A stretch of DNA of 64,000 nucleotides from Blastococcus colisei (GCF_006717095.1 NZ_VFQE01000001.1:744001-808000), one strand, 5' to 3'; shown: positions 1 to 10,332, counted from the first letter of the stretch. The notes: generated by a model not told the origin, from the sequence alone. Numbers and translations: made by a program.

Positions 1-1
1 C

Positions 2-139
2 AAGTACAAGGACTCGTTCGAGCACTTCGAGATGCGCACGCACAAGCGGCTCATCGACATCCTCGACCCGACGCCGAAGACGGTGGACGCGCTCATGCGC
101 ATCGACCTGCCGGCCTCGGTCGACGTCAACATTCAGTAA
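2..139 (+). CDS. rpsJ: 30S ribosomal protein S10, C-terminal part
   Basis: This is the last 45 codons of S10, which binds 16S rRNA in the 30S head and, as NusE, joins antitermination complexes. The visible part includes [20 protein letters not shown] and ends VDVNIQ before TAA. The gene is cut by the window edge, so its start is not visible. It leads the S10 operon and rplC follows 15 bases later. Identity rests on the characteristic C-terminal sequence and on gene order. Confidence 0.95.
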   Translation, partial: KYKDSFEHFEMRTHKRLIDILDPTPKTVDALMRIDLPASVDVNIQ

Positions 140-154
140 GGGCAGTCAGCAGAC

Positions 155-820
155 ATGGCGAGCACATTTCGCGGTCTCCTCGGCGAGAAGCTGGGGATGA
201 CCCAGGTTTTCGACGAGAACAACCGTCTCGTGCCGGTGACCGTCGTCAAGGCGGGCCCGTGTGTGGTGACCCAGGTGCGCACCCCCGAGGTGGACGGCTA
301 CTCGGCCCTCCAGCTCGGTTTCGGTGAGATCGACCCGCGCAAGGTGAACCGCCCCGAGGGCGGACACTTCACCAAGGCGGGCGTCACGCCGCGGCGGCAC
401 CTGGTGGAACTGCGCACCGAGGACGCCGGCGACTACACGGTCGGCCAGGAGCTGACCGCCGACGTCTTCGACGGCGTGGCCAAGGTCGACGTCATCGGCA
501 CCAGCAAGGGCAAGGGCACCGCGGGCGTCATGAAGCGTCACGGCTTCAAGGGCCTCGGCGCGTCGCACGGCACCCAGCGCAAGCACCGGTCGCCCGGTTC
601 CATCGGTGGCGCGTCCACCCCGGGCCGCGTGTTCAAGGGCCTGAAGATGGCCGGCCGCATGGGCGCGGTGAAGACGACCACGCTCTCGCTGGTCGTGCAC
701 AAGGTCGACGCGGAGCGCGGGCTCATCCTGATCAAGGGTGCTGTGCCCGGTCCGAAGGGTGGCCTGCTCCTCGTCCGCTCCGCGGTCAAGGGTGGCCCCG
801 TGGGGAGTGACAAGAAGTGA
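155..820 (+). CDS. rplC: 50S ribosomal protein L3
   Basis: L3 is an early-assembly 23S rRNA binder whose long loop reaches the peptidyl transferase centre. The 221-residue product begins [19 protein letters not shown] and carries the [15 protein letters not shown] and [15 protein letters not shown] segments typical of bacterial L3. Its length is in the normal range. The ATG at 155 is chosen because it gives the usual N-terminus. Its stop overlaps the rplD GTG by 4 bases (GTGA), so the two are probably translationally coupled. Confidence 0.97.
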   Translation: MASTFRGLLGEKLGMTQVFDENNRLVPVTVVKAGPCVVTQVRTPEVDGYSALQLGFGEIDPRKVNRPEGGHFTKAGVTPRRHLVELRTEDAGDYTVGQELTADVFDGVAKVDVIGTSKGKGTAGVMKRHGFKGLGASHGTQRKHRSPGSIGGASTPGRVFKGLKMAGRMGAVKTTTLSLVVHKVDAERGLILIKGAVPGPKGGLLLVRSAVKGGPVGSDKK

Positions 821-1764
821 GTCAGTCGATCGACACGCGCACCGACCGTCAGGTCGACGTCCGCACCCCGGCAGGGGAGACCTCCGGCAGCGTCACGCTG
901 CCCGGTGAGCTCTTCGACGCAGGAGCGAACGTCTCTCTGATGCACCAGGTCGTCGTGGCCCAGCTCGCCGCGGCCCGTCAGGGCACGCACTCGACCAAGA
1001 CCCGCGGTCAGGTCAGCGGTGGTGGCGCCAAGCCGTACCGGCAGAAGGGCACCGGCCGGGCTCGTCAGGGCTCGACCCGCGCACCCCAGTTCGCCGGCGG
1101 TGGCACCGTCCACGGCCCGACGCCGCGGGACTACACCAAGAAGACCCCGAAGAAGATGAAGGCCGCCGCCCTGCGCGGTGCCCTCTCCGACCGGGCCCGT
1201 GAGGGCCGGGTGCACGTCGTCTCCGCATTCGTGGACGGCGACGCCCCGAAGACCAAGGCCGCTCTGGCCACGCTGACCTCGGTCACGCAGGCCAAGCGAG
1301 TGCTGGTCGTGCTCGACCGGGACGACGTCCTCAACTGGGTCAGCCTGCGCAACGCGCCGCAGGTGCACCTGATCGAGGCCGGTCAGCTCAACACCTACGA
1401 CGTGCTGGTCGCCGACGAGGTCATCTTCACCGAGACCGCGCTGGCCGAGTACGTGGCCGGACCGGCCAAGGGCAAGCAGCTGCCGGACGTCTCCACCACG
1501 GAGATCACCGGCGTCCCGTCGGTCGCGCCCGCCGAGGGCGAGGGCACCGTCGAGACGACGACGGCTGCCGAGGCGCCGGCCAAGAAGGCTCCCGCCAAGG
1601 AGACTCCCACCGCGCCAGCCGCCGCCCCCGAGGACGTCGCTCCGGCCACCGCGGAGGAGGCCGCCAAGGCCCCCGCCGAGCTGGCGGACGTCGCCGATGC
1701 GGGTCCTGACGCACAGGCCCCGTCCGAGGACGGCACCACCGAGACCACCGAGGAGAAGGCATGA
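817..1764 (+). CDS. rplD: 50S ribosomal protein L4 with long acidic C-terminal tail
   Basis: L4 binds 23S rRNA and its loop lines the exit tunnel. In some bacteria it also represses the S10 operon. The core (about residues 1-220) has the [19 protein letters not shown] tunnel-loop motif. Residues from about 222 to 315 form an Ala/Pro/Glu/Thr-rich tail ending ETTEEKA that has no counterpart in the usual protein of about 205-220 residues. The GTG start lies in the rplC stop (GTGA), and the stop overlaps rplW by ATGA. The tail's role is unknown; similar tails occur on S3 and L17 here. Confidence 0.96.
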   Translation: MSQSIDTRTDRQVDVRTPAGETSGSVTLPGELFDAGANVSLMHQVVVAQLAAARQGTHSTKTRGQVSGGGAKPYRQKGTGRARQGSTRAPQFAGGGTVHGPTPRDYTKKTPKKMKAAALRGALSDRAREGRVHVVSAFVDGDAPKTKAALATLTSVTQAKRVLVVLDRDDVLNWVSLRNAPQVHLIEAGQLNTYDVLVADEVIFTETALAEYVAGPAKGKQLPDVSTTEITGVPSVAPAEGEGTVETTTAAEAPAKKAPAKETPTAPAAAPEDVAPATAEEAAKAPAELADVADAGPDAQAPSEDGTTETTEEKA

Positions 1765-2063
1765 GCGTCCGCGACCCCCGGGACGTCCTGCTCGCCCCGG
1801 TCATCTCGGAGAAGAGCTACGGGCTGCTCGACGGCAACCAGTACACCTTCATCGTGCTGCCCGAGGCGAACAAGACCCAGATCAAGATCGCGGTCGAGCA
1901 GATCTTCGAGGTGAAGGTCCTCTCCGTGAACACGATCAACCGCCAGGGCAAGCGCAAGCGCAGCCGGGGCACGCAGATGGGCAAGCGCAAGAACACCAAG
2001 CGCGCCATCGTCTCCGTCGCCCCCGGCGACCGCATCGAGATCTTCGGCGGCCCGGGCGCCTGA
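1761..2063 (+). CDS. rplW: 50S ribosomal protein L23
   Basis: L23 sits at the tunnel exit and is the docking site for trigger factor and SRP. The 100-residue product starts [20 protein letters not shown] and contains [17 protein letters not shown] and the basic [19 protein letters not shown] segment, all typical of the family, and its length is standard. The ATG overlaps the rplD stop (ATGA), so coupling within the S10 operon is likely. About 80 bases separate it from rplB. Confidence 0.96.
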   Translation: MSVRDPRDVLLAPVISEKSYGLLDGNQYTFIVLPEANKTQIKIAVEQIFEVKVLSVNTINRQGKRKRSRGTQMGKRKNTKRAIVSVAPGDRIEIFGGPGA

Positions 2064-2142
2064 GCGCTGGGCATCCAGCCCACCCCACCGCCCCGGACCC
2101 AACCGACCAGGACCAGAGAGAACAGACAGGGACTCACGACCC

Positions 2143-2976
<834 letters not shown>

Positions 2977-3007
2977 GCCCGGGTAACCGGCGGTAGAGGA
3001 GAGCCGA

Positions 3008-3289
3008 ATGCCACGCAGCCTGAAGAAGGGCCCGTTCGTCGACGACCACCTGCTCAAGAAGGTGGACGCGCAGAACGAAAAGGGCACCAAGAACGTGATC
3101 CGCACCTGGTCGCGCCGCTCGACGATCATCCCCGACATGCTCGGCCACACCCTCGCGGTGCACGACGGCCGCAAGCACGTCCCGGTGTTCGTGACCGAGG
3201 CGATGGTCGGGCACAAGCTCGGCGAGTTCGCCCCCACGCGCACCTTCCGTGGGCACATCAAGGACGACCGCCGCTCGCGGCGGGGCTGA
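3008..3289 (+). CDS. rpsS: 30S ribosomal protein S19
   Basis: S19 forms a complex with S13 in the 30S head and contacts the A-site tRNA region. The 93-residue product starts [19 protein letters not shown] and carries [19 protein letters not shown] and [13 protein letters not shown], hallmark S19 blocks. Length matches the family. A strong AGAGGAGAG site precedes the ATG. It sits between rplB and rplV in standard S10-operon order. Confidence 0.97.
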   Translation: MPRSLKKGPFVDDHLLKKVDAQNEKGTKNVIRTWSRRSTIIPDMLGHTLAVHDGRKHVPVFVTEAMVGHKLGEFAPTRTFRGHIKDDRRSRRG

Positions 3290-3309
3290 CCAGGTAGAGA
3301 GAGATTCAG

Positions 3310-3777
3310 ATGACTTCCCAGTTGGGACAGGAGGCGCCGGTCGCCCGGGCTACGGCCCGATTCGTCCGCGTGACCCCCATGAAGGCCCGCCGGGTGGTGG
3401 ACCTGGTCCGCTACCTGCCGACCGACGAGGCCCTGGCTCTGCTCCGGTTCGCTCCGCAGAGCGCGAGCGAGCCGGTTGCCAAGGTCGTCGCCAGCGCGGT
3501 GGCCAACGCCGAGCACAACCTGCAGCTGGACCCCGCCAACCTGGTGGTCAGCGCTGCGTACGTCGACGAGGGCCCCACGCTCAAGCGGATCCGTCCGCGT
3601 GCGCAGGGCCGGGCGTTCCGCATCAACAAGCGGACCAGCCACATCACCATCGAGGTGAGCGAGGTCGCCACCAGCGACGTCCTCGCGCAGAAGTCGCGCA
3701 AGGCGCGCCGGGACACCGGCATGTCCGGCCCGGCGACCCAGCAGTCCAGGAGCAACACGAGGGGAGGGACCCGCTAG
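3310..3777 (+). CDS. rplV: 50S ribosomal protein L22
   Basis: L22 contacts all domains of 23S rRNA and its beta-hairpin lines the exit tunnel, where macrolide-resistance changes arise. The 155-residue product shows the [19 protein letters not shown] and [15 protein letters not shown] motifs. It is somewhat longer than the E. coli protein (110), with a basic C-terminal extension ending [10 protein letters not shown], which is common in actinobacteria. The stop codon overlaps the rpsC GTG by one base (TAGTG). Confidence 0.96.
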   Translation: MTSQLGQEAPVARATARFVRVTPMKARRVVDLVRYLPTDEALALLRFAPQSASEPVAKVVASAVANAEHNLQLDPANLVVSAAYVDEGPTLKRIRPRAQGRAFRINKRTSHITIEVSEVATSDVLAQKSRKARRDTGMSGPATQQSRSNTRGGTR

Positions 3778-4721
3778 TGGGTCAGAAGGTCAACCCGCAC
3801 GGGTTCCGACTCGGGATCACCACCGACTACAAGTCCCGGTGGTATGCGGACAAGCTGTACAAGGACTACGTCAAGGAAGACGTCGCGATCCGCAAGCTCA
3901 TGTCCAAGGGCATGGAGCGGGCCGGCATCTCCAAGGTGGAGATCGAGCGCACCCGTGACCGGGTCCGCGTCGACATCCACACCGCACGCCCGGGCATCGT
4001 CATCGGCCGCCGCGGCGCCGAGGCAGACCGCATCCGCGGCGAGCTCGAGAAGCTCACCGGCAAGCAGGTGCAGCTGAACATCCTCGAGGTCAAGAACCCG
4101 GAGTCGGACGCGCAGCTCGTCGCCCAGGGCGTCGCCGAGCAGCTCTCCAGCCGTGTCAGCTTCCGTCGCGCCATGCGCAAGGCCATGCAGTCGGCCCAGC
4201 GCAGCCCGCAGGTCAAGGGCATCCGGGTGCAGTGCTCGGGTCGCCTCGGTGGCACCGAGATGAGCCGGTCGGAGTTCTACCGCGAGGGCCGCGTGCCGCT
4301 GCACACGCTCCGCGCGAACATCGACTACGGCATCTACGAGGCCCGCACGACCTTCGGCCGCATCGGCGTGAAGGTCTGGATCTACAAGGGCGACGTCAGC
4401 GGCTCCCGCGCCGAGCGGGCCGCTCTTGAGGCCCTGGCCGACCGTCAGCAGCGTCGCGAGCGGGCCCAGCGTCCGCAGCGTCGCTCCGGTTCCTCCGGCA
4501 CCACCGCCGGTGGCACCGAGGCCGGCCGCGCGGCCGTCGAGTCCTCGACTGGTCCCGTTGCGGACACGACCGAGAGCACCGTCGCGGTGACCTCGGGCGA
4601 GGTCGTGCCCGAGACCACCGTCGCCGAGGTCGCCGGTCCCGAGGCCACCGCGGCCGCCGAGAGCACGGCTGCCGACACCACGGCGACCGAGACTACGGCG
4701 ACCCAGAACGTGGAGAGCTGA
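3777..4721 (+). CDS. rpsC: 30S ribosomal protein S3 with low-complexity C-terminal tail
   Basis: S3 lies at the mRNA entry channel and contributes helicase activity with S4 and S5. The 314-residue product starts at GTG ([14 protein letters not shown]), directly overlapping the rplV TAG. It has a KH domain with the [16 protein letters not shown] loop and the conserved C-terminal domain. From about residue 245 a Thr/Glu/Ala-rich tail of about 70 residues extends beyond the 210-240 residues usual for S3. The upstream in-frame extension is not used because it would cover rplV. Confidence 0.96.
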   Translation: MGQKVNPHGFRLGITTDYKSRWYADKLYKDYVKEDVAIRKLMSKGMERAGISKVEIERTRDRVRVDIHTARPGIVIGRRGAEADRIRGELEKLTGKQVQLNILEVKNPESDAQLVAQGVAEQLSSRVSFRRAMRKAMQSAQRSPQVKGIRVQCSGRLGGTEMSRSEFYREGRVPLHTLRANIDYGIYEARTTFGRIGVKVWIYKGDVSGSRAERAALEALADRQQRRERAQRPQRRSGSSGTTAGGTEAGRAAVESSTGPVADTTESTVAVTSGEVVPETTVAEVAGPEATAAAESTAADTTATETTATQNVES

Positions 4722-4724
4722 GCC

Positions 4725-5141
4725 ATGCTGATCCCACGGCGCGTCAAGCACCGCAAGCAGCACCACCCCGACCGTGGCGGCAAGGCCAAGGGCGGCACCG
4801 CGATCAACTTCGGTGAGTACGCGATCCAGGCTCTCGAGCCCGCGTACGTGACCAACCGTCAGATCGAGTCCGCTCGTATCGCCATGACCCGGCACATCAA
4901 GCGTGGCGGAAAGGTGTGGATCTCCATCTACCCCGACCGTCCGCTGACCAAGAAGCCGGCCGAGACCCGCATGGGTTCCGGTAAGGGTTCGCCGGAGTGG
5001 TGGGTGGCCAACGTCAAGCCCGGGCGCATCATGTTCGAGCTCTCGGGTGTCGCCGAGCCCGTGGCCCGCGAGGCCATGCGCCGCGCGATCCACAAGCTCC
5101 CCATGAAGTGCCGCTTCATCACGCGTGAAGGAGAAGTGTGA
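4725..5141 (+). CDS. rplP: 50S ribosomal protein L16
   Basis: L16 organises the A-site tRNA region of the 50S subunit. The 138-residue product begins [19 protein letters not shown] and contains [20 protein letters not shown] and [16 protein letters not shown], both diagnostic. Length is standard (136-140). The ATG follows the rpsC stop by 3 bases. Its own stop TGA overlaps the next ATG (TGATG), suggesting coupled translation of rpmC. Confidence 0.97.
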   Translation: MLIPRRVKHRKQHHPDRGGKAKGGTAINFGEYAIQALEPAYVTNRQIESARIAMTRHIKRGGKVWISIYPDRPLTKKPAETRMGSGKGSPEWWVANVKPGRIMFELSGVAEPVAREAMRRAIHKLPMKCRFITREGEV

Positions 5142-5374
5142 TGGCCGCCGGTCTGACCGCTCCGGAGCTGCGCGAGCTCTCTGTCGACGAACTCGCCTCG
5201 CGGCTCCGTGAGTCCAAGGAAGAACTGTTCAACCTGCGGTTCCAGGTGGCCACCGGCCAGCTGGACAACAACCGGCGACTGCAGACCGTCCGCCGCGACA
5301 TCGCCAGGATCTACACGATCATGCGCGAGCGCGAGCTGGGTCTCTCGGTTGCCCCGAACGAGGGTGTGGCATGA
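5141..5374 (+). CDS. rpmC: 50S ribosomal protein L29
   Basis: L29 is a small helical protein near the tunnel exit, next to L23. The product (77 residues) starts [20 protein letters not shown] and includes the [16 protein letters not shown] block typical of L29. Two starts are possible: GTG at 5138 or ATG at 5141. The ATG is preferred because the GAAGGAG site at 5127-5133 is then 7 bases away and the N-terminus looks normal. The stop overlaps the rpsQ ATG by 4 bases. Confidence 0.94.
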   Translation: MAAGLTAPELRELSVDELASRLRESKEELFNLRFQVATGQLDNNRRLQTVRRDIARIYTIMRERELGLSVAPNEGVA

Positions 5375-5664
5375 GCGAGACCCAGTCGAGCGCGACAGGC
5401 CCTGGCCTGGCCGGCCGTGGGTACCGCAAGGTCCGTGAGGGCCTCGTGGTCAGCGACAAGATGGAGAAGACCATCGTCGTCGAGGTGGAGGACCGTGTGA
5501 AGCACGCCCTCTACGGCAAGGTCATCCGCCGGACGAACAAGCTCAAGGTGCACGACGAGCAGGGTGTCGCCGGCATCGGCGACCGCGTGCAGATCATGGA
5601 GACCCGGCCGACGTCGGCCACCAAGCGGTGGCGGCTGGTCGAGGTCCTCGAGAAGGCCAAGTAA
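5371..5664 (+). CDS. rpsQ: 30S ribosomal protein S17
   Basis: S17 binds 16S rRNA early in 30S assembly. The 97-residue product has a short N-terminal extension, then [20 protein letters not shown] and the [20 protein letters not shown]-terminus, matching bacterial S17. The ATG overlaps the rpmC stop (ATGA). It is the last gene of the S10-type transcription unit here: a 240-base gap with a 15-bp hairpin separates it from rplN. Confidence 0.96.
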   Translation: MSETQSSATGPGLAGRGYRKVREGLVVSDKMEKTIVVEVEDRVKHALYGKVIRRTNKLKVHDEQGVAGIGDRVQIMETRPTSATKRWRLVEVLEKAK

Positions 5665-5801
5665 GCGCAATTTGCAGGCAGTAGCGGTCCTCCGGGGCCG
5701 TAGCACGACGCTCCAGCACGTGCGAGTACGCTGGACGACTGGCGCGCATCGCACCTCTCACCAGGGGGGGGTGCGCGCCGCATCCCGGTACCCGTGCCTC
5801 G

Positions 5802-5833
5802 GACGCACCGGCGGCGCTCGCCGCCGGTGCGTC
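5802..5833 (+). terminator. Perfect 15-bp hairpin between rpsQ and rplN
   Basis: Bases 5802-5816 (GACGCACCGGCGGCG) are the exact reverse complement of 5819-5833, with a 2-base centre. No T-run follows, as is often the case in high-GC actinobacteria. It lies where the S10 cluster ends and the spc cluster begins. A terminator or attenuator is the likeliest role, but this is inferred from structure and place only. Confidence 0.6.
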
Positions 5834-5904
5834 GGCACGCGGGTATCGGACAGCCGGTTCACCGATCCGGCCCGGCTGTCACCACAAGATTTGGGAGTAG
5901 GGAC

Positions 5905-6273
5905 GTGATCCAGCAGGAGTCGCGGCTGCGAGTCGCCGACAACACCGGTGCGAAGGAGATCCTCTGCATCCGGGTGCTCGGCGGTTCCGGGCGACGCTAC
6001 GCGGGCATCGGCGACATCATCGTCGGCACCGTGAAGGACGCGCTGCCCGGTGCCGGCGTCAAGAAGGGCGACGTCGTCAAGGCCGTCATCGTCCGCACCG
6101 TGAAGGAGCGTCGTCGTCCTGACGGCTCCTACATCCGCTTCGACGAGAACGCCGCGGTCATCATCCGCGACAGCGGCGACCCGCGCGGTACGCGCATCTT
6201 CGGCCCCGTTGGCCGGGAGCTCCGCGACAAGCGCTTCATGCGGATCATCTCGCTCGCTCCGGAGGTGCTGTGA
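5905..6273 (+). CDS. rplN: 50S ribosomal protein L14
   Basis: L14 sits at the subunit interface and takes part in intersubunit bridges and RsfS binding. Starting at GTG 5905 the product is 122 residues, exactly the family length, beginning [20 protein letters not shown]. It contains [20 protein letters not shown] and ends SLAPEVL. A GGGAGTAGGG site precedes the start. Longer in-frame starts upstream would run through the hairpin and add non-conserved sequence. It is the first gene of the spc cluster. Confidence 0.97.
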   Translation: MIQQESRLRVADNTGAKEILCIRVLGGSGRRYAGIGDIIVGTVKDALPGAGVKKGDVVKAVIVRTVKERRRPDGSYIRFDENAAVIIRDSGDPRGTRIFGPVGRELRDKRFMRIISLAPEVL

Positions 6274-6276
6274 ACC

Positions 6277-6618
6277 ATGGCTGACAACAACAAGACGCCG
6301 TCCATGAAGGTCAAGAAGGGTGACACCGTGGTCGTCCTGTCCGGCAAGGACAAGGGCGCGAAGGGTCGCGTCATCGCCGCCTTCCCGAAGGTGCAGCGCG
6401 TCCTGGTCGAGGGCGTGGGGCGCGTGAAGAAGCACACCCGCATCAGCTCGACCCAGCGCGGCGCCCAGCAGGGCGGGATCGTCACGCAGGAGGCGCCCAT
6501 CCACGTGAGCAACGTGATGGTGATCGACTCCGAGGACAAGCCCACCCGTGTCGGGTACCGCAAGGACGACAACGGCCGCAGCGTCCGCGTCTCGCGGCGA
6601 ACCGGTAAGGACCTCTGA
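6277..6618 (+). CDS. rplX: 50S ribosomal protein L24
   Basis: L24 is one of the two assembly-initiator proteins of the 50S subunit. The 113-residue product shows a KOW motif ([20 protein letters not shown]) near the N-terminus and [20 protein letters not shown] after it, typical of L24. It starts 3 bases after the rplN stop, and rplE follows 5 bases after its end, so the three are cotranscribed. Confidence 0.96.
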   Translation: MADNNKTPSMKVKKGDTVVVLSGKDKGAKGRVIAAFPKVQRVLVEGVGRVKKHTRISSTQRGAQQGGIVTQEAPIHVSNVMVIDSEDKPTRVGYRKDDNGRSVRVSRRTGKDL

Positions 6619-6623
6619 ACGTC

Positions 6624-7208
6624 ATGAGCGCACCCACCCGCGAGCTGCCCCGCATGCTCGCCCACTACCGCGAGACCATCGCGCCGGCGCTGCAGTCGGA
6701 GTTCAGCTTCGAGAACGTCATGCAGATCCCGCGCCTGACCAAGATCGTCGTCAACATGGGCGTCGGCGAGGCGACTCGCGACGCCAAGCTGATGGACGGC
6801 GCCGTCCGCGACCTCACCGCGATCACCGGTCAGAAGCCGGCCGTCGTGCGGGCCCGCAAGTCCATCGCGCAGTTCAAGCTGCGCGAGGGCATGCCGATCG
6901 GCGCCAAGGTCACCCTGCGCGGCGACCGGATGTGGGAGTTCCTGGACCGGCTGCTGTCGCTGGCCCTGCCCCGCATCCGTGACTTCCGCGGGCTGAACCC
7001 CAAGCAGTTCGACGGCCACGGCAACTACACGTTCGGCCTGAACGAGCAGTCGATGTTCCGCGAGATCGACGTCGACAAGATCGACCGGCAGCGCGGCATG
7101 GACATCACGCTGGTCACCACCGCCACGAACGACGAGGAGGGTCGCGAGCTGCTCCGCCAGCTCGGGTTCCCCTTCGCCGGCCAGCCCGTCGTGACCACCA
7201 TCCGCTGA
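6624..7208 (+). CDS. rplE: 50S ribosomal protein L5
   Basis: L5 binds 5S rRNA with L18 and contacts S13 and tRNA in the central protuberance. The 194-residue product carries [39 protein letters not shown] and the C-terminal [20 protein letters not shown], all L5 signatures. Length is slightly over the usual 180-187. It lies 5 bases after rplX and 17 bases before rpsN. Confidence 0.97.
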   Translation: MSAPTRELPRMLAHYRETIAPALQSEFSFENVMQIPRLTKIVVNMGVGEATRDAKLMDGAVRDLTAITGQKPAVVRARKSIAQFKLREGMPIGAKVTLRGDRMWEFLDRLLSLALPRIRDFRGLNPKQFDGHGNYTFGLNEQSMFREIDVDKIDRQRGMDITLVTTATNDEEGRELLRQLGFPFAGQPVVTTIR

Positions 7209-7225
7209 GCCGGTAGGAGACAACC

Positions 7226-7411
7226 ATGGCCAAGAAGGCTCTGATCAACAAGGCGGCCCGCAAGCCGAAGTTCGCGGTCCGCGGCTACACCCGCTGCCAG
7301 CGGTGCGGCCGTCCCCACTCGGTCTTCCGCAAGTTCGGCCTGTGCCGGATCTGCCTGCGGGAGATGGCGCACGCCGGGGAGCTCCCGGGCGTCCGCAAGT
7401 CCAGCTGGTAA
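7226..7411 (+). CDS. rpsN: 30S ribosomal protein S14, zinc-binding type
   Basis: S14 is needed for late assembly of the 30S head. This 61-residue form is type Z: cysteines C24, C27, C40 and C43 form two C-x2-C pairs (RCQRC and CRIC) that should hold zinc. The short length and ending GVRKSSW match the zinc form rather than the 101-residue cysteine-free form that zinc-starved actinobacteria induce. About 130 bases lie between it and rpsH. Confidence 0.97.
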   Translation: MAKKALINKAARKPKFAVRGYTRCQRCGRPHSVFRKFGLCRICLREMAHAGELPGVRKSSW

Positions 7412-7541
7412 CGAACAGCGCTCCACGCGGCCGGAGCACTCGCCCCGGTCGCATCACAGCTCCACCGTTCGCCGACAGGCCCACGACCACCGAAGCACTC
7501 GGGAAACGTGCGGAACCGCGGCGAGAGAGGCACCACACACC

Positions 7542-7952
7542 ATGACGATGACCGACCCGATCGCGGACATGCTGACGCGGCTGCGGAACGCCAACCAGGC
7601 GTACCACGACACCGCGGTCATGCCGTCCTCGAAGCTCAAGACGCACATCGCGGAGATCCTCCAGCAGGAGGGCTACATCGCCGGCTGGAACGTCAGCGAT
7701 GTCGAGCGGGACGGCAGCACCTTCAAGCAGCTGCAGATCGACCTGAAGTACGGCCCGAACCGTGAGCGCAGCATCGCCGGCGTCCGGCGCGTGTCGAAGC
7801 CCGGTCTCCGGGTCTACGCGAAGTCCACAGCACTGCCCAAGGTCCTCGGTGGCCTCGGCGTCGCGATCATCTCGACGTCGACCGGGCTGCTGACCGACAA
7901 GCAGGCGAACAAGAAGGGCGTGGGTGGGGAAGTCCTCGCCTACGTCTGGTAA
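7542..7952 (+). CDS. rpsH: 30S ribosomal protein S8
   Basis: S8 binds helix 21 of 16S rRNA; in E. coli it also represses the spc operon. The 136-residue product begins [20 protein letters not shown] and ends [14 protein letters not shown], with [19 protein letters not shown] in between, all diagnostic. A second ATG two codons in (7548) is an alternative start. The 130-base gap upstream contains no gene and no obvious hairpin. Confidence 0.96.
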   Translation: MTMTDPIADMLTRLRNANQAYHDTAVMPSSKLKTHIAEILQQEGYIAGWNVSDVERDGSTFKQLQIDLKYGPNRERSIAGVRRVSKPGLRVYAKSTALPKVLGGLGVAIISTSTGLLTDKQANKKGVGGEVLAYVW

Positions 7953-7966
7953 GGGAGCGAACGACA

Positions 7967-8506
7967 ATGTCACGGATCGGACGACTCCCCATCGCCGTGC
8001 CGAGCGGTGTGGACATCGCCATCGACGGTCAGACGGTCAGCGTCAAGGGACCGAAGGGTGCGCTCAGCCACACGGTCGCCGCGCCCATCACGGTGGAGCG
8101 CGACGAGGACGGCACGCTGCGCGTGCAGCGTCCCAATGACGAGCGCCAGAACCGCGCTCTCCACGGGCTGTCGCGGACGCTCATCGCCAACATGATCACC
8201 GGCGTCACCGAGGGCTACACCAAGACCCTCGAGATCGTCGGTGTCGGATACCGCGTCCAGGCGCGCGGCTCGGACCTCGAGTTCGCCCTGGGCTTCAGCC
8301 ACCCGGTGCCGGTGAAGGCCCCCGAGGGGATCTCCTTCGCGGTCGAGTCCCCCACCCGACTGCGGGTGAGCGGCATCGACAAGCAGCAGGTCGGCGAGGT
8401 CGCGGCCAAGATCCGCAAGATCCGCAAGCCCGACCCGTACAAGGGCAAGGGCGTGCGGTACCAGGGCGAGGTCGTCAAGCGCAAGGTCGGGAAGACGGGT
8501 AAGTAA
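7967..8506 (+). CDS. rplF: 50S ribosomal protein L6
   Basis: L6 lies near the sarcin-ricin loop and factor-binding centre. The 179-residue product starts [20 protein letters not shown] and has two repeated alpha/beta domains, ending with [20 protein letters not shown], the L6 signature. Length is standard. A GGGAGCGA site precedes the ATG. The stop TAA shares its last base with the rplR ATG (TAATG). Confidence 0.97.
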   Translation: MSRIGRLPIAVPSGVDIAIDGQTVSVKGPKGALSHTVAAPITVERDEDGTLRVQRPNDERQNRALHGLSRTLIANMITGVTEGYTKTLEIVGVGYRVQARGSDLEFALGFSHPVPVKAPEGISFAVESPTRLRVSGIDKQQVGEVAAKIRKIRKPDPYKGKGVRYQGEVVKRKVGKTGK

Positions 8507-8913
8507 TGGCTCAGGCAGAGAAGACCGCTCGGGTCCACAAGCCCGTCGGCACCGACATCAGCACGGCCCGCCGCGTCTCGCGGCTGCGCCGTCACAACCG
8601 CCTCCGCAAGCGCGTCGCCGGCACGGCCGAGCGTCCGCGCCTGGTGGTCAAGCGCTCGTCGCGCCACATCCACGTGCAGCTGGTCGACGACACCGTCGGC
8701 CGCACGCTGGCCAGCGCCTCGACGATGGACGCCGGCCTGCGCGGCGCCGAGGGTGACAAGTCCGCCCTGGCCCGCCAGGTGGGTGCCCTCATCGCCGACC
8801 GGGCGAAGTCCGCCGGCATCTCCGCCGTCGTCTTCGACCGCGGTGGCAATCGGTACGCCGGCCGCATCGCCGCGCTCGCCGACGGCGCCCGTGAGGGTGG
8901 GCTGGACTTCTGA
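8506..8913 (+). CDS. rplR: 50S ribosomal protein L18
   Basis: L18 binds 5S rRNA with L5. The 135-residue product has the basic N-terminal arm ([19 protein letters not shown]), [20 protein letters not shown] and the conserved [20 protein letters not shown] ending GGLDF. Its start overlaps the rplF stop. Its TGA (8911-8913) overlaps an ATG that opens a 16-codon micro-ORF leading into rpsE. Confidence 0.96.
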   Translation: MAQAEKTARVHKPVGTDISTARRVSRLRRHNRLRKRVAGTAERPRLVVKRSSRHIHVQLVDDTVGRTLASASTMDAGLRGAEGDKSALARQVGALIADRAKSAGISAVVFDRGGNRYAGRIAALADGAREGGLDF

Positions 8914-8963
8914 TGACCAGCACTCGGAACACCGTGCAGAAGCAGATCGAGAGGGACGTCTGA
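8913..8963 (+). CDS. 16-codon micro-ORF linking rplR and rpsE
   Basis: ATG at 8913 shares its A with the rplR stop (TGATG). Its own TGA (8961-8963) shares its A with the rpsE ATG (TGATG). The peptide reads [16 protein letters not shown]. The two overlaps make it a possible reinitiation relay across the 49-base rplR-rpsE gap, and the rpsE ribosome site (GAGAGGGA) lies inside it. No homolog is recognised. It may simply be a chance ORF, but the double junction is notable. Confidence 0.4.
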   Translation: MTSTRNTVQKQIERDV

Positions 8964-9577
8964 TGCCAGGACCACAGCGACGCGGCGGCGGCGCCGGCGG
9001 CGGCAACGACCGCCGCGACCGTCGTGACGGCGGGCGGGGCCCCGGGGGCGCGCCCGCCGAGAAGAGCAACTACATCGAGCGCGTGGTGGCCATCAACCGC
9101 GTGTCGAAGGTCGTCAAGGGTGGCCGGCGCTTCAGCTTCACCGCCCTGGTGATCGTCGGCGACGGCGACGGCAAGGTCGGCGTGGGCTACGGCAAGGCCA
9201 AGGAGGTGCCCGCGGCGATCGCCAAGGGCGTCGAGGAGGCCAAGAAGCACTTCTACGCCGTGCCGCGCATCGCCAGCACCATCCCGCACCCCGTGCAGGG
9301 TGAGGCGGCCGCCGGTGTCGTGCTGCTCAAGCCGGCCAGCCCCGGTACCGGTGTCATCGCCGGTGGTCCGGTGCGCGCCGTGCTCGAGTGCGCGGGCATC
9401 CACGACGTGCTCTCCAAGAGCCTCGGCTCGTCGAACCCGATCAACATCGTGCACGCCACGATGCAGGCGCTGAAGGACCTCGTCCGCCCCGAGGAGATCG
9501 CGGCCCGCCGCGGTCTGCCCCTCGAGGACGTCGCCCCGGCGGCCATGCTCCGTGCGCGTGCGGGTCAGGGAGTCTGA
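8963..9577 (+). CDS. rpsE: 30S ribosomal protein S5
   Basis: S5 works in decoding fidelity and the mRNA entry helicase site. The 204-residue product starts at ATG 8963 with a Gly/Arg-rich N-terminal extension (about 35 residues). It continues [40 protein letters not shown] and [16 protein letters not shown], the S5 hallmarks. GAGAGGGA lies just upstream. Longer in-frame starts would overlap rplR and are not used. rpmD begins one base after its stop. Confidence 0.96.
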   Translation: MPGPQRRGGGAGGGNDRRDRRDGGRGPGGAPAEKSNYIERVVAINRVSKVVKGGRRFSFTALVIVGDGDGKVGVGYGKAKEVPAAIAKGVEEAKKHFYAVPRIASTIPHPVQGEAAAGVVLLKPASPGTGVIAGGPVRAVLECAGIHDVLSKSLGSSNPINIVHATMQALKDLVRPEEIAARRGLPLEDVAPAAMLRARAGQGV

Positions 9578-9578
9578 G

Positions 9579-9758
9579 ATGGCACAGCTCAAGATCACCC
9601 AGGTCAAGTCGGGGATCGGTCGCAAGCAGAACCAGCGCGAGACGCTGCGGACGCTCGGCCTGAAGCGGATCCACGACTCGGTCGTGCAGGAGGACCGTCC
9701 CGAGATCCGCGGGATGGTCGCGACGGTGCCGCACCTCGTCACCGTCGAAGAAATCTGA
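9579..9758 (+). CDS. rpmD: 50S ribosomal protein L30
   Basis: L30 is a small surface protein of the 50S subunit. The 59-residue product begins [20 protein letters not shown] and contains [18 protein letters not shown], the L30 signature; length is standard for bacteria. The ATG at 9579 follows the rpsE TGA by one base, so they are almost certainly coupled. rplO starts 13 bases later. Confidence 0.96.
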   Translation: MAQLKITQVKSGIGRKQNQRETLRTLGLKRIHDSVVQEDRPEIRGMVATVPHLVTVEEI

Positions 9759-9771
9759 GGAAAGACTCGCT

Positions 9772-10215
9772 ATGACTCTGAAGGTTCACCACCTGCGTCC
9801 GGCCCCGGGCGCCCACACCCCCAAGACGCGAGTCGGCCGTGGTGAGGGCTCCAAGGGCAAGACGGCCGGTCGCGGCACCAAGGGCACCGGCGCACGGGGC
9901 AACACCCACGCCCGCTTCGAGGGTGGGCAGACCCCGCTGCACATGCGGCTGCCCAAGCTCTCCGGCTTCAAGAGCCCGAACAAGGTCGTCTTCCAGGTCG
10001 TCAACCTCGACCGGATCGCGGCGCTGTTCCCGCAGGGCGGGCCGGTCACCCCGGACACGCTGGTCGAGGCCGGCGCCGTCCGCCGGGGTCAGCCCGTGAA
10101 GGTCCTCGGCACCGGTGAGCTCGGCGGTGTCAAGGTCGACGTCCAGGCCCACGCCTTCTCCGCATCCGCCGCCGAGAAGATCGGCGCGGCCGGGGGCAGC
10201 ACCACCCGTATCTGA
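9772..10215 (+). CDS. rplO: 50S ribosomal protein L15
   Basis: L15 is a late-assembly 50S protein. The 147-residue product has the Gly/Lys-rich N-terminus ([19 protein letters not shown]), [20 protein letters not shown] and a C-terminal [13 protein letters not shown], all typical. AGGAAAG precedes the ATG. A strong hairpin follows 6 bases after its stop, so it may end a transcription unit before secY. Confidence 0.97.
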   Translation: MTLKVHHLRPAPGAHTPKTRVGRGEGSKGKTAGRGTKGTGARGNTHARFEGGQTPLHMRLPKLSGFKSPNKVVFQVVNLDRIAALFPQGGPVTPDTLVEAGAVRRGQPVKVLGTGELGGVKVDVQAHAFSASAAEKIGAAGGSTTRI

Positions 10216-10221
10216 CGCCGG

Positions 10222-10261
10222 CGACCCCCGCGAGGCACGAATCGTGCCTCCGCGGGGGTCG
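10222..10261 (+). terminator. Hairpin terminator between rplO and secY
   Basis: The arms CGACCCCCGCGAGGCACGA and TCGTGCCTCCGCGGGGGTCG pair along about 19 bp with one bulged C. The stem lies just after the rplO stop and about 70 bases before secY. It has no long T-run. A factor-independent or attenuating terminator that lowers readthrough into secY is inferred. Confidence 0.7.
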
Positions 10262-10332
10262 TCTGCTGCCCGGCGCGCGCAGGACCGCGCGGGTCCGTTG
10301 CTAACCTCACTCGACCGATCAGGGGAGGGCAC

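Noticed and set aside
3249-3776. In-frame extension upstream of rpsC
   Set aside because: It runs through rplV in another frame. The conserved S3 N-terminus begins at GTG 3777.
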